Assembly: GCA_021780075.1 (NCBI GenBank)
Contig: JAJXZL010000005.1
Span: forward strand, 62,001-126,000
Direction: 5' to 3'
Source: Acidobacteriota bacterium
GTDB taxonomy: Bacteria; Acidobacteriota; Terriglobia; Terriglobales; Acidobacteriaceae
Length of the DNA stretch: 64,000 nucleotides
Below, piece by piece: positions 52,213-61,359 of this stretch (within the stretch, counting starts at the first letter, position 1; each line of letters begins with the position of its first letter). The translations under genes were made by a program, and so were the position numbers. A model generated the notes under the pieces. The model was not told the DNA's origin. It did no database searches and saw nothing but the letters and a program-made list of their open reading frames with translations.

Positions 52213-54354
52213 ATGTTCTCATTCCCATTGGCAGATTTGAATAGGAGACGGAGGTTTGCCGTGGCGCGCGGATGCGCGTGGCGCGTGCTGCTGAGCATGG
52301 CGTGCGCGGCGTTGCTGGCGATGCCGGCGGCGCGCGCAGCCGAGACACGGAACCATGAAGCTGCCGCGCCAGCTGCGCAGCAGGTGGAGCTGGGCCATTC
52401 CATCGCAGATCTGACGGGGCCGTGGAAGTTTCACACCGGGGACGACATGGCGTGGGCGCAGCCGGGCTTTGACGACCGGAGTTGGGGCACGATGGACCTG
52501 ACTCCGCCGCCGGGTTCGATTGATCCAATGACCGGCAGCAGCGGCTATGTGCCGGGCTGGACTACGCGTGGCTATGCGGGATACGCAGGCTATGCCTGGT
52601 ATCGGCTGACCGTGAATGTGCAGGACAATACCGGGGATTCCGGGCACGAGCCGCTGGCGATCAAGATGCCAGACAACTTTGACGATGCCTACCAGGTGTA
52701 TGTGAACGGGCGGCTCGTTGGGGAGTTTGGAAGGTTCACTTCAAAGGGCGTTACGGCCAATCCGGCGCAACCGAGGGCCTTTACCTTACCCCCGGATGTG
52801 CGTGACGGGCCGGTGACCATCGCCATCCGCATGTGGATGGCGGAGTTCACGGCGATGGTGGACCCGGATGTGGGAGGACTGCACGGGCCACCCGTATTGG
52901 GCGAAGCCGTTTCCATTGACAGGCTCCTCAAGCTGGATTGGGGCTCAATCAACCTCTCAATGGACGGCGAGTTTGTGCTGACCGGGGCCCTCTTCCTAGC
53001 CCTTTCGCTCGCGCTTGTTCTTTCGATCCTGGACCGGAGTGAGCCTGCCTACATTGTTCTGGCGTTGACCTGCTCCCTTGAATTGGCGCTCCTGGTCATC
53101 ATAATCCTTTCGTTCTACACGACGGTGCTCGGAACGAGCCTCTTTCTTATTGAAGATGCAATCCTCGCGCCCGTGTACCTTGGCCTCTGGGTGATCTTCT
53201 GGGCGCATTGGTTTCGCGTGGAAAAGATTGGCCGCATTCACCGCATGGTCTGGAGTGTGGCGGCGCTGCTATGTGTGACTACGATGATGCTGCGGGCACC
53301 TTTCTATGGCAGCGTGATTCCTGTTCACGCATCGATTGTTCTTTCGCCGTTGACGCTCGTGTTGAAGCTGATGGCGGGAGCAATGCTGCTGTGGGTAACG
53401 ATTACTGGTATTCGCAAGGATAAGACGGAAGGCTGGGCAGCGCTGGCTGCGGTCCTTCTGGTCACTGTTTCCATTTATCAGGAAGAGTTGGTTGTCCTCC
53501 ATGTGCCCGCGAACTTTTACCTCTTTGGCGTTGGGAGCAGTCTGAGGCAACTGTCCATCACGCTGTCGCTGGGGATCATCAGCGTGCTACTGGTGCGGCG
53601 GTTTGTGCGGTCGCAGCGGGAACAGGAACATTGGAAGCTGGAAATTGCGCAGGCGCGCGAGGTGCAGCAGGTGCTGATTCCGGAAGCAACGCCCACGGTG
53701 CCGGGCTTCCAATTGGAGAGCGATTACAGACCGGCGCAGCAGGTGGGCGGTGACTTCTTCCAGATTATTCCGGATAGCGCGGGCGGGGCGCTGCTGGTGC
53801 TGGGGGATGTGACGGGCAAGGGGCTGCAGGCGGGGATGCTGGTTTCGCTGCTGGTAGGCGCAATCCGCACGGTTGCGGAGACGAGCTTTGACCCGCGGGA
53901 CGTGCTGGAGGCGCTGAACCGCAGGCTGTGCGGGCGAAACCAGGCGCATGCCACGTGCCTGGCGATGAGGCTGGACCGCGAGGGGCATGTGACGATCGCT
54001 AACGCAGGACATCTGGCGCCCTATCTGAACGGAGCGGAGATCGAGATGGACGGCAGCCTGCCGCTGGGCATGACGGAGTCAGCCCGTTTTGAAGAGACGC
54101 GGTTGACGCTGAAGCCGGGCGACCGGCTGACGGCGATGACGGACGGCGTGGTGGAGGCAACGAATGGCAAGCGCGAGCTGTTTGGCTTTGAGCGCGCGCG
54201 GGCGGCAAGTACGCAAACGGCGGTCGAGATTGCACAGGCGGCGCAGGAGTTCGGGCAGGAGGATGACATTACGGTGTTGTCCATTGAGAGACTGGCGGCG
54301 ACGGAGTCAGCAAACGTGACGGTACTGTTGGCCACGCGACCGGCGGAGGCGTGA
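52213..54354 (+). CDS. Membrane SpoIIE/PP2C-type phosphatase with extracytoplasmic sugar-binding-like domain, copy 2
   Basis: A 713-aa paralogue of the minus-strand phosphatase at 48.4 kb. It has a signal peptide (about 20-43, ending AARAAE), an exported jelly-roll-like domain (about 55-240) with LTGPWKFHTGDDMAWAQPGF and DDAYQVYVNGRLVGEFGRFT, about seven membrane helices (about 255-470), and a cytoplasmic PP2C/SpoIIE domain (about 490-705) with QVGGDFFQII, LGDVTGKGLQAGM, ANAGHLAPYL, MTDGVVEAT and QEDDITVL. Metal-binding Asp residues appear intact. The two copies flank ispD-ispF on opposite strands. No anti-sigma or STAS-domain partner is adjacent. Its stop overlaps the frame upstream of the small membrane protein gene. 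Confidence 0.85.
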   Translation: MFSFPLADLNRRRRFAVARGCAWRVLLSMACAALLAMPAARAAETRNHEAAAPAAQQVELGHSIADLTGPWKFHTGDDMAWAQPGFDDRSWGTMDLTPPPGSIDPMTGSSGYVPGWTTRGYAGYAGYAWYRLTVNVQDNTGDSGHEPLAIKMPDNFDDAYQVYVNGRLVGEFGRFTSKGVTANPAQPRAFTLPPDVRDGPVTIAIRMWMAEFTAMVDPDVGGLHGPPVLGEAVSIDRLLKLDWGSINLSMDGEFVLTGALFLALSLALVLSILDRSEPAYIVLALTCSLELALLVIIILSFYTTVLGTSLFLIEDAILAPVYLGLWVIFWAHWFRVEKIGRIHRMVWSVAALLCVTTMMLRAPFYGSVIPVHASIVLSPLTLVLKLMAGAMLLWVTITGIRKDKTEGWAALAAVLLVTVSIYQEELVVLHVPANFYLFGVGSSLRQLSITLSLGIISVLLVRRFVRSQREQEHWKLEIAQAREVQQVLIPEATPTVPGFQLESDYRPAQQVGGDFFQIIPDSAGGALLVLGDVTGKGLQAGMLVSLLVGAIRTVAETSFDPRDVLEALNRRLCGRNQAHATCLAMRLDREGHVTIANAGHLAPYLNGAEIEMDGSLPLGMTESARFEETRLTLKPGDRLTAMTDGVVEATNGKRELFGFERARAASTQTAVEIAQAAQEFGQEDDITVLSIERLAATESANVTVLLATRPAEA

Positions 54355-54437
54355 GGCAGGAAGAATTCCGTTGCAGTTTTGCGGGATTCGCCGTACCGTG
54401 GCGGGGAGCATCCATTCTCATTTCAGGAGCACCTTCG

Positions 54438-54737
54438 ATGCACCTTGCGCTGTATGTGATGCAAAGCCAGCCTGACCCGGAACAGATTCGGAAGATAGCG
54501 ATGGCGATCATGGCGATCATGCCGGTAGTGATTCTTGTCGCACTTGCAGCCGTGATCGTTCCCTTCTGGTTCATCTGCAAGAAGGCCGGCTTTTCGCCGT
54601 GGCTTTCACTGCTGAATATCGTTCCGTTCGGCGGGCTGATTCTGATGTACGTGCTGGCCTTTGGCGAGTGGAAGGTGGTGCCGGTGCAGCAGCCGGGATG
54701 GCCGCCGATGCCGCCGCCTCCGCCGCCGCACGTCTAG
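54438..54737 (+). CDS. Small membrane protein with two helices and a Pro-rich tail
   Basis: A 99-aa protein from ATG 54438, supported by CAGGAG eight bases upstream (a longer frame starts within the previous gene). Two membrane helices at about 19-42 (IMAIMPVVILVALAAVIVPF) and 53-72 (WLSLLNIVPFGGLILMYVLA) enclose CKKAGFSPWLSLL. The tail is PPMPPPPPPHV. The KAGFSPW-N-P-G layout is common in small uncharacterised membrane proteins beside signalling genes. Function unknown. It lies between the phosphatase gene and gltX, with 47 bp to gltX. Confidence 0.72.
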   Translation: MHLALYVMQSQPDPEQIRKIAMAIMAIMPVVILVALAAVIVPFWFICKKAGFSPWLSLLNIVPFGGLILMYVLAFGEWKVVPVQQPGWPPMPPPPPPHV

Positions 54738-54784
54738 CCGCTGAAGGCGGAACTGATAGCATCGAAGAGGAAAATACCTTAACG

Positions 54785-56260
54785 ATGCTAGAAGAAACAC
54801 ACTCACAAGTCCTTGCACCTCGCGTTCGTTTTGCGCCCTCGCCGACGGGCTACCTGCACGTAGGCGGAGCGCGCACTGCCCTGTTCAACTGGCTGTTTGC
54901 CCGGCACACGGGCGGCACACTGATCCTGCGCATTGAGGACACGGACTTCGAGCGCTCGTCAGAGGAAATGGTCGAAGGCATTCTGGAAGGGATGCGCTGG
55001 CTGGGTCTGACGTGGGACGAGGGTCCGTTTTTCCAGTCGCAGCGACTGGACCTGTATAGGGCAACGGCGGCGAAGATTCTGGCCAGCGGGCAGGCGTATC
55101 CGTGCTTCTGCACCAAGGACGAGTTGGAGCAGCGGCGCAAGGAAGCGGCCGAGGCGGGCAAGCCACTGATGTATGACCGCAGGTGCCGGAGGATTCCGCG
55201 AGAAGAAGCAGAGGCGCGGCTGGCAAAGGGCGAGCCGGCGGCGATTCGCTTTGCGGTGCCGGAAGAAGGCTCGACGATATTTGAGGATGCGGTGTTCGGG
55301 CCGGTGGAGTTTGCCAACGCGGAGATTGAGGATTTTGTTCTGCTGCGGTCGGATGGGATTCCCACGTATCACCTGAGCGTGGTGGCGGATGACATCGACA
55401 TGCGGCTAACGCACATTATTCGCGGCGCGGATCATATTTCCAATACGCCGAAGCAGGTGCTGCAATATCGCGCGCTGGGCGCGGAGCTGCCAGTGTTTGC
55501 GCATGTGCCGCTGATTCTGGGGCCGGACAAGACGCGGCTGAGCAAGCGGCATGGCGCGACGAGCGTGATGGCCTACAAGCAGATGGGCATTGTGCCGGAG
55601 GCATTCAGGAATTTTCTTTCGCTGCTGGGGTGGACGCCGGGAGCGATCAAGGATGCGAATGGCAAGGACCGCGAGATTTTTTCATCGGAAGAACTGATCA
55701 AGCTGTTCACGCTGGATGGGATTTCAAAGTCGAATGCGGTGTTCGACAACGACAAGCTGGCCTGGTTCAATGCGGAATATATTCGCGCGCTGCCAGTGGA
55801 AGAGCTGAGCCGCTGCATTGCGCCATTTTTTGCGGAGGCAGGCCTTCACGTCTCGCCGGAGAAGCTGCTGGCTGTGACTCCGCTGATTCGCGAGCGCATC
55901 AAGTTTCTGCGCGATGCCGTCAGCGCGGCGGACTTCTTTTTTGTGGAGGAACTGGCGCCGTATGACACTGCCGATCTGATTCCGCAGAAGGGCGATGCGG
56001 CACTGGCACGGCGGATTCTGGAGCATACGCGTGAGCTGCTGGCGACGGTTGCGTTTGACCATGCCTCACTGGAACAGGCGCTGCGCGAGGCAGCGGCGAC
56101 GCTGAGCGTGAAGACGGGGCCGATGTTCCAGCCTATCCGCGTGGCCGTGTGCGGACGGAAGAACGCGCCACCTCTTTTTGAATCGATGGCCGTGCTCGGC
56201 AGGGCAGCCTGCATCGCACGCATTCAACAGGCGGAAGACAGGCTTCAATCGCCGAAATAA
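54785..56260 (+). CDS. gltX: Glutamate--tRNA ligase GltX
   Basis: Class I aminoacyl-tRNA synthetase charging tRNA-Glu. The 491-aa reading starts MLEETHSQVLAPRVRFAPSP (ATG at 54785); an upstream in-frame extension overlaps the small membrane protein gene and is not real. The HIGH motif appears as PSPTGYLHVGGARTALFNW, and KMSKS as DKTRLSKRHGATSV. LRIEDTDFERSSEEMVEGIL and HIIRGADHISNTPKQVLQY are further GluRS features. The C-terminal anticodon-binding domain is complete. It is followed 59 bp later by glnS on the same strand. Confidence 0.96.
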   Translation: MLEETHSQVLAPRVRFAPSPTGYLHVGGARTALFNWLFARHTGGTLILRIEDTDFERSSEEMVEGILEGMRWLGLTWDEGPFFQSQRLDLYRATAAKILASGQAYPCFCTKDELEQRRKEAAEAGKPLMYDRRCRRIPREEAEARLAKGEPAAIRFAVPEEGSTIFEDAVFGPVEFANAEIEDFVLLRSDGIPTYHLSVVADDIDMRLTHIIRGADHISNTPKQVLQYRALGAELPVFAHVPLILGPDKTRLSKRHGATSVMAYKQMGIVPEAFRNFLSLLGWTPGAIKDANGKDREIFSSEELIKLFTLDGISKSNAVFDNDKLAWFNAEYIRALPVEELSRCIAPFFAEAGLHVSPEKLLAVTPLIRERIKFLRDAVSAADFFFVEELAPYDTADLIPQKGDAALARRILEHTRELLATVAFDHASLEQALREAAATLSVKTGPMFQPIRVAVCGRKNAPPLFESMAVLGRAACIARIQQAEDRLQSPK

Positions 56261-56319
56261 GCACTGAACCACAGAGGCATCTGGGCACAGCCCATGCCGT
56301 GGAGTAAGGAATTGCAGCA

Positions 56320-58026
56320 ATGACGAACACGAATCAGGAAAGCCAGGACGTACGCAGCCTCTCGAACTTTCTTCGCGATCAGATTGCCGAAGATGTGCGC
56401 ACCAGGAAATACGGCGACGCCGAGGTGCAGACGCGCTTTCCACCGGAGCCGAACGGTTATCTGCACATCGGCCATGCAAAGGCCATCTGCCTCGACTTTG
56501 GGCTGGCGGACGAGTTCGGCGGCAAGACGAACCTGCGCTTCGATGACACGAATCCTGAGAAGGAAGAGCAGGAGTATGTGGATTCCATCCAGGCGGACGT
56601 GCGCTGGCTGGGGTTTGAGTGGGACCGTCTCTGCTATGCCTCGGACTACTTTGGCCAGCTCTACGAGTGGGCATTGGAGCTCATCAAGGCGGGCAAGGCT
56701 TATGTGGACGATCTTTCAGCTGATGAGATCCGCCAGCACCGCGGCACGCTGACCGAGCCGGGCAAGGACAGTCCGTATCGCAACCGCTCGGTCGAGGAGA
56801 ATCTTGACCTGTTTGTGCGCATGAAGAACGGCGAGTTCGCCGACGGCAGCCGCGTGCTGAGGGCGAGGATCGACATGGCGTCGCCGAACCTGAACATGCG
56901 GGATCCGGTGATGTATCGCATTCTGCATGCAACGCACCATCGCACGGGCGACGAGTGGTGCATCTATCCGATGTATGACTACGCGCATGGGCAGTCGGAC
57001 TCGATTGAGCACGTTACACACTCAATGTGCACGCTGGAGTTCACCGACCACCAACCGCTCTATCGCTGGTATATCGAGCAACTCGGGATCTTCCCTTCGC
57101 AGCAGATTGAGTTCGACCGCCTGAACTTGACCTACACGCTGCTGAGCAAGCGCAAGCTGCTGCAACTGGTGCAGGAAAAGCACGTGAGCGGGTGGGACGA
57201 TCCGCGCATGCCTACGCTCTGTGGCATCCGGCGGCGCGGGTTTACGCCGGAGGCGATCCGCACCTTCTGCGGCGCGATTGGGGCCACGCGCACGAACGGA
57301 ATCACAGACATTGAAATGCTGGAACACTTCCAGCGCGACGACCTGAACCGGCGAGCGCGCAGGGCCATGGCAGTGCTGCACCCGCTGAAGCTGGTGATTG
57401 ACAACTATCCCGTTGGCCAGGAGGAGTTCGTCGAGGTGGCCAACAACCCGGAAGACCCTGCGGCCGGGATGCGTCAGGTACCTTTTACGCGCGAGCTTTT
57501 TATTGAGCAGGATGACTTCCGCGAAATTCCTCCGCCGAAGTATTACCGGCTTTCGCCGGGCAAAGAGGTGCGCTTGCGCAATGCGTACTTTGTGACAGCG
57601 CAGAGCGTGGTGAAGGATGCAGACGGGAACATTGTCGAGGTGCACTGCACCTACGATCCAGCGAGCCGCGGAGGCAACTCTCCCGACGGGCGCAAGGTGA
57701 AGTCCACGATTCACTGGGTCTCTGCCGCGCACGCCATCTCTGCTGAGATTCGGCTCTATGACAAGCTCTTCACCAAGGCCAATCCCGGCGACGTGGAGGA
57801 AGGCGAAAGCTTCCTGAGCAATCTCAATCCCGATTCGCTGGAGATTTTGACGGACGCGAAGCTGGAGCCTTCGCTGGCAAGCGCAAAGGTGGAGGAACGA
57901 TTCCAGTTTGAGCGCGTGGGCTATTTCTGCGTGGATGCTGACTCGACGGCGGGGAAGCTGGTGTTCAATCGCACGCTGCCGCTGAAGGACTCGTGGGCGA
58001 AGATTGAGAAGAAGGCTGGAGCGTAG
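56320..58026 (+). CDS. glnS: Glutamine--tRNA ligase GlnS
   Basis: Class I synthetase charging tRNA-Gln directly. The 568-aa protein has [20 protein letters not shown] (HIGH), [38 protein letters not shown] and [19 protein letters not shown], with the KMSKS region as [13 protein letters not shown]. The two C-terminal beta-barrels that read the anticodon are present. GlnRS arose in eukaryotes and reached some bacteria by horizontal transfer; most acidobacteria-like lineages otherwise use GatCAB. Its tandem with gltX is notable. AAGGAATTGCAGCA precedes the start. Confidence 0.96.
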   Translation: MTNTNQESQDVRSLSNFLRDQIAEDVRTRKYGDAEVQTRFPPEPNGYLHIGHAKAICLDFGLADEFGGKTNLRFDDTNPEKEEQEYVDSIQADVRWLGFEWDRLCYASDYFGQLYEWALELIKAGKAYVDDLSADEIRQHRGTLTEPGKDSPYRNRSVEENLDLFVRMKNGEFADGSRVLRARIDMASPNLNMRDPVMYRILHATHHRTGDEWCIYPMYDYAHGQSDSIEHVTHSMCTLEFTDHQPLYRWYIEQLGIFPSQQIEFDRLNLTYTLLSKRKLLQLVQEKHVSGWDDPRMPTLCGIRRRGFTPEAIRTFCGAIGATRTNGITDIEMLEHFQRDDLNRRARRAMAVLHPLKLVIDNYPVGQEEFVEVANNPEDPAAGMRQVPFTRELFIEQDDFREIPPPKYYRLSPGKEVRLRNAYFVTAQSVVKDADGNIVEVHCTYDPASRGGNSPDGRKVKSTIHWVSAAHAISAEIRLYDKLFTKANPGDVEEGESFLSNLNPDSLEILTDAKLEPSLASAKVEERFQFERVGYFCVDADSTAGKLVFNRTLPLKDSWAKIEKKAGA

Positions 58027-58147
58027 GCCACCTGCGGTGGGGCATTGAACCCACGATCTGTACTACCCGCACGTTTTTTCGGGTGTGGACAGAAGGTTGG
58101 GGAAGGTGAAGAATAGAGTCGGCCTTTCGGCGGGAAGGAGAGGTGCG

Positions 58148-58705
58148 ATGAAGCTGAATGCTTTTGTTGGTGGTTTGCTGGTTATTGCGCCACTGCTTTG
58201 CGCGCAGACTGGCGCGCAAAGCAGTGGCGTAGCAGGCATTGAGCCCCTGGGGCTCAATGGAAAGACAATTCTCCGCATCGAAAAGTTGCCCAATGCGTGC
58301 CCGGTGGGAATGCAGGCGAGCCACCTTTCCGATGGGAGCGTGATCAAGACGGATGCAGCGCATCCGATGGGACTCGGGCAGAGACTGCGCCTGACGCTCA
58401 CCAGCCCAGACAACCGGAGCATCACGAGCGCGACTGTGCATGTGCGCGGCTGGACGGCGCAGGGCAGGACAGAGCAGGCGGAAAAGGTCAAGGACGTTGC
58501 ACCGCTGACGCGAAGGCTACAGGTCCCCTTTAAGCCGGGCGCGGATCGTACGGCCACGGCGGATGTGTGGGTGCCCGGGGTTACGGCGGTGAGCTCGGTG
58601 GAGCTGCTCTCAGTGACGTATGGGGATGGCACGACCTGGACACCGGCGATGGGCAAGACCTGCCAGGTGAAGCCCGATCCGCTGATGCTCATCTCCGGCA
58701 AGTAA
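58148..58705 (+). CDS. Small secreted protein of unknown function
   Basis: A 185-aa protein from ATG 58148, with a strong GGAAGGAGAGG ribosome binding site. A signal peptide spans about 1-20 (LLVIAPLLCAQTG). The mature part is a beta-rich domain (for example KTILRIEKLPNACPVGMQAS, RLRLTLTSPDNRSITSATVH, ADVWVPGVTAVSSVELLSVT) with two Cys that could form a disulfide (NACPV and KTCQV). I do not recognise the family. Codons 14-38 overlap two perfect inverted repeats in the DNA (58188-58229 and 58237-58259). Confidence 0.75.
   Translation: MKLNAFVGGLLVIAPLLCAQTGAQSSGVAGIEPLGLNGKTILRIEKLPNACPVGMQASHLSDGSVIKTDAAHPMGLGQRLRLTLTSPDNRSITSATVHVRGWTAQGRTEQAEKVKDVAPLTRRLQVPFKPGADRTATADVWVPGVTAVSSVELLSVTYGDGTTWTPAMGKTCQVKPDPLMLISGK
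58188..58229. repeat. Perfect 18-bp inverted repeat within a coding region
   Basis: CGCCACTGCTTTGCGCGC is followed by AGACTG and then its exact reverse complement, so transcripts can form an 18-bp hairpin with a 6-nt loop, 40 nt into the coding sequence of the small secreted protein. Confidence 0.9.
58237..58259. repeat. Perfect 23-nt palindrome within a coding region
   Basis: CATTGAGCCCC, a central T, and the exact reverse complement GGGGCTCAATG, seven bases after the 18-bp hairpin and in the same gene. Confidence 0.9.
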
Positions 58706-58792
58706 GCGAAGTTTTTTGAGCGGAGACTCTGAGGAGTTCCCAACGTCGGCGACTGGCCCAGTTGTAGCTGGCCGGGAGTTGGAAGCCTGGCG

Positions 58793-59293
58793 CTACTTCC
58801 CAATCACATCAATGGGGACGGTGATGGTTTTGGGGGGCATGCAGGCATTGTTGTCGCAGGCCTGATAGCGAAGCTTTGCCTCGACGAGATGGTTGCCGCG
58901 CTGGGCAACGATGCGCGTGAAGATGATGAACTCGCCGGTGTAGACGCTGAGTTTTGTGTCGGGGTCGATCGGGAGGGTGAAGTCCGCGCCGGGCGGGTAG
59001 GTGGCGTTTTCAAGATGCACGCCGGAGGCATCGGGGACAGAAAGCACGGTGGGGATGAGGTAGCTGTCTTTGGGCGCGTGGGAGTTGATATGCAGGCCGT
59101 GAGCGACGCGGAAGTGCATCTCCACTGCGCTGGGCTTGCCTGCGGGCACGGTGACCTGCTCGGGGTAGAGATATTCGACGGCGTTGCTTTTGGCGACGGA
59201 GTGGTCCTGCTCGGCGGCGAGCGGAAACTGGGCGTGTGCGGCCAAGGCGGCGAGCGCCAGAGCTGCCATTGCAGGTATTGCACGGATATGCAT
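58793..59293 (-). CDS. Stand-alone DsbD-alpha-like (N-terminal domain) secreted protein
   Basis: A 166-aa exported protein from ATG 59293 (AGGGAA six bases upstream); a GTG at 59299 overlapping the upstream stop is also possible. A signal peptide covers about 1-20 (ALALAALAAHA). The immunoglobulin-like domain matches the periplasmic alpha domain of DsbD: EYLYPEQVTVPAGKPSAVEM, a FRVAHGLHINSHAPKDSYLI strand pair and, near the end, LRYQACDNNACMPPKTITV. The C-x4-C pair resembles the redox-active pair of DsbD-alpha. The transmembrane and gamma domains of DsbD are absent. It is coupled to the TlpA-like gene just upstream, suggesting a shared periplasmic redox role. Confidence 0.85.
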   Translation of the reverse strand: MHIRAIPAMAALALAALAAHAQFPLAAEQDHSVAKSNAVEYLYPEQVTVPAGKPSAVEMHFRVAHGLHINSHAPKDSYLIPTVLSVPDASGVHLENATYPPGADFTLPIDPDTKLSVYTGEFIIFTRIVAQRGNHLVEAKLRYQACDNNACMPPKTITVPIDVIGK

Positions 59294-59295
59294 TG

Positions 59296-59931
59296 TCACT
59301 TCCCTGCTCCCAGTGCCTTGCGGATGTTGCTCTCGATCTCATCTTTCGAGGTGATGCCGATCTGGACGGCGACGACAGTGCCGTTGCGATCCACATAGAA
59401 CGAGGTGGGCAGTTCGTCCAATCCGCCGTAGGGTTTGCTGATGGCGTCCGCGTTGATGAGGACGGGGTATGGGATGTGCATCTGCGTCGCGGTGCTGGCG
59501 ATTTCCTGCTTCTCTTCGCTGAGCTTCTGCTTGTCGTTGAGGTCGAGGTCGTCGGCGGAGATGCCGAGGACTTCAAAGCCCTGGGACGCGTACTGGTTGC
59601 GCAGGTCGATGAGCCAGGGTGTCTCAATCTTGCAGGGGGCGCACCAAGTGGCCCAGAAGTTGATGAGCACGGCCTTGCCCTTGTAGCTGGCGAGAGAGAC
59701 CTGCTTGCCGCTTAGATCTTCAAGGGTGAAGGCGGGCGCGGGTTTGTTCATCATCGGCAGCATCAACTCCGGCATATCGCCCGAGGGGCTGGTCGCGAGA
59801 TCGCCCTTGGCTGCGGAGGCCAGCGCGCGCTCGGCGGCCTGCCGGCGGTACTCCCAGTTGGCCCAGCCCGCCCAGCCGAATGCTGCCAGGATGAAGAGTA
59901 CGACGAAGAGGACGATGGTGTTACGCTTCAC
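59296..59931 (-). CDS. Membrane-anchored TlpA/ResA-like thioredoxin
   Basis: A 211-aa protein. I chose GTG 59931 (GGTGAGG nine bases upstream), giving a short N-terminus and one membrane anchor (about 5-23, TIVLFVVLFILAAFGWAGW); an ATG at 59949 is the alternative. The periplasmic domain has the thioredoxin fold with the redox motif WATWCAPCKIE (WCxxC), a cis-Pro segment LDELPTSFYVDRNG, and PAPAFTLEDLSGKQVSLASY at the start, as in TlpA/ResA proteins that reduce or assemble cytochrome c and other thiol targets. It overlaps or abuts the DsbD-alpha gene, so the two form a redox pair. Confidence 0.9.
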   Translation of the reverse strand: MKRNTIVLFVVLFILAAFGWAGWANWEYRRQAAERALASAAKGDLATSPSGDMPELMLPMMNKPAPAFTLEDLSGKQVSLASYKGKAVLINFWATWCAPCKIETPWLIDLRNQYASQGFEVLGISADDLDLNDKQKLSEEKQEIASTATQMHIPYPVLINADAISKPYGGLDELPTSFYVDRNGTVVAVQIGITSKDEIESNIRKALGAGK

Positions 59932-60039
59932 GGAGATTGACCTCACCATTTTTATTGTACGAGCGCGGAGGGCTTCCGGCGAAACGGTAGCTGAGAGCGG
60001 GCCGAGGGGCTTGCATAAAACTGATACCATCAGATTCCG

Positions 60040-61035
60040 ATGAGCGAGAAGAACGAATCCGAACGCATGAATCCCGCGCAACTGGTGCGCACAGAGGCGG
60101 CAGCGCTGGAGGCCCTGGCCACACGGCTGGAAGGACCGATGGCCGCGGGCTTTGAGCGTGCCGTGGAGTTGATTGTGCGCTGCGGCGAAAATAATGGCCG
60201 CGTGGTGGTGACGGGCATGGGCAAGAGCGGGATTATTGCGCAGAAGATTGCGGCAACGCTGAGCTCGACGGGGAGCCCGGCCTTGTTTCTGCATCCGGCC
60301 GAGGCCGTGCACGGCGACCTGGGCGTGCTGATGCAAGGAGACGTGGTGGTGGCACTCTCAGCCAGCGGCGAGACGGAGGAGATTCTGCGTCTGCTGGCGA
60401 TCTTGAAGCGCAAGGGCGATGCTCTGGTGAGCTTCTGCTGCAATTTGAACTCGACGCTGGCGCAGGCAAGCGACGTGGCTCTGGACTGCGGCGTGGAGCG
60501 CGAGGCGTGCGGGCTGAACCTGGCGCCGACGGCGAGCACGACGGCGATGCTGGCTCTGGGAGACGCGCTGGCGATTGCGGTGAGTGTGCGCAAGGGCTTC
60601 AGGGCAGAGGATTTTGCGGAGCTGCACCCCGGCGGCAAGCTGGGCAAGCGGCTGGCGAAGGTGCGCGACCTGATGCACGCGGGCGAGGATGTGCCGGTGG
60701 TTGCGCCAGGAACGCCGATGACGGATGTGATCTACGAGATGTCGTCAAAGAAGCTGGGCATGACGACGGTGCAGGAGGATGGGCGGCTGCGCGGCGTAAT
60801 CAGCGATGGCGATCTGCGGCGGCTGCTGGAGCGCGAGGGCGGCGCGGCGCTGAGCAGGACGGCGGGCGAGGCGATGAATGCGCATCCGCGGACCATTACA
60901 TGGAGCGAACTGGCGGCAAGGGCATTGGCCATCTTGGAGGAGCGGAAGATTACGTCGCTGGTTGTGCTGGATGATGAGGAGCGCGTGGTGGGCGTGGTGC
61001 ATCTGCATGATTTGTGGGGCGTGGAGATGATTTGA
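60040..61035 (+). CDS. kdsD: Arabinose-5-phosphate isomerase KdsD (KpsF/GutQ family)
   Basis: Isomerase that makes D-arabinose 5-phosphate from ribulose 5-phosphate, the first step towards Kdo for lipopolysaccharide. The 331-aa protein has an SIS domain (about 40-180) with GRVVVTGMGKSGIIAQKIAA, the sugar-phosphate segment SSTGSPALFLHPAEAVHGDL and ALSASGETEEILRLL. Two CBS domains (about 215-330) follow after LHPGGKLGKRLAKVRDLMH. This architecture and length match KdsD. It is divergent from the TlpA-like gene and convergent with a small membrane protein gene. Confidence 0.95.
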   Translation: MSEKNESERMNPAQLVRTEAAALEALATRLEGPMAAGFERAVELIVRCGENNGRVVVTGMGKSGIIAQKIAATLSSTGSPALFLHPAEAVHGDLGVLMQGDVVVALSASGETEEILRLLAILKRKGDALVSFCCNLNSTLAQASDVALDCGVEREACGLNLAPTASTTAMLALGDALAIAVSVRKGFRAEDFAELHPGGKLGKRLAKVRDLMHAGEDVPVVAPGTPMTDVIYEMSSKKLGMTTVQEDGRLRGVISDGDLRRLLEREGGAALSRTAGEAMNAHPRTITWSELAARALAILEERKITSLVVLDDEERVVGVVHLHDLWGVEMI

Positions 61036-61071
61036 GAAGCAATTGCACAGAAATGTGCAGCCAAATCAGAT

Positions 61072-61359
61072 CTAATCAGCCCGATTTCGAGAATCTTTTA
61101 TATCAAAAATGTCTTCGAGAAGCGTCGCAACGATCAAAAGATTGCAGCCAAACAGCAAGGGTACAAAGCCTAACAACATGGAGATTGCAATTCCAAGCCG
61201 TATCGCGAGCTGCCACCCGACCCCGAAGCCTCCGCCAAACAACGCGGCAATGAGAATGAGCAGGCTGATTCCGATGCCAAGGATGAAGAGCCTTATACCC
61301 CATCGAATCAGCCGTTGCCCAAGTCTTCTAGCGCCGGGAATCATTTCGGGGATTTGCAT
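61072..61359 (-). CDS. Small hydrophobic membrane protein
   Basis: A 95-aa protein from ATG 61359 (GGAG eight bases upstream; a longer frame exists but lacks support). Two membrane helices at about 24-46 (LFILGIGISLLILIAALFGG) and 54-76 (LGIAISMLLGFVPLLFGCNL) follow a short basic N-terminus (MQIPEMIPGARRLGQRLIRW). The C-terminus is acidic/charged (EDIFDIKDSRNRAD). I do not recognise a family. It is convergent with kdsD (36 bp) and divergent from proS. Confidence 0.62.
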   Translation of the reverse strand: MQIPEMIPGARRLGQRLIRWGIRLFILGIGISLLILIAALFGGGFGVGWQLAIRLGIAISMLLGFVPLLFGCNLLIVATLLEDIFDIKDSRNRAD

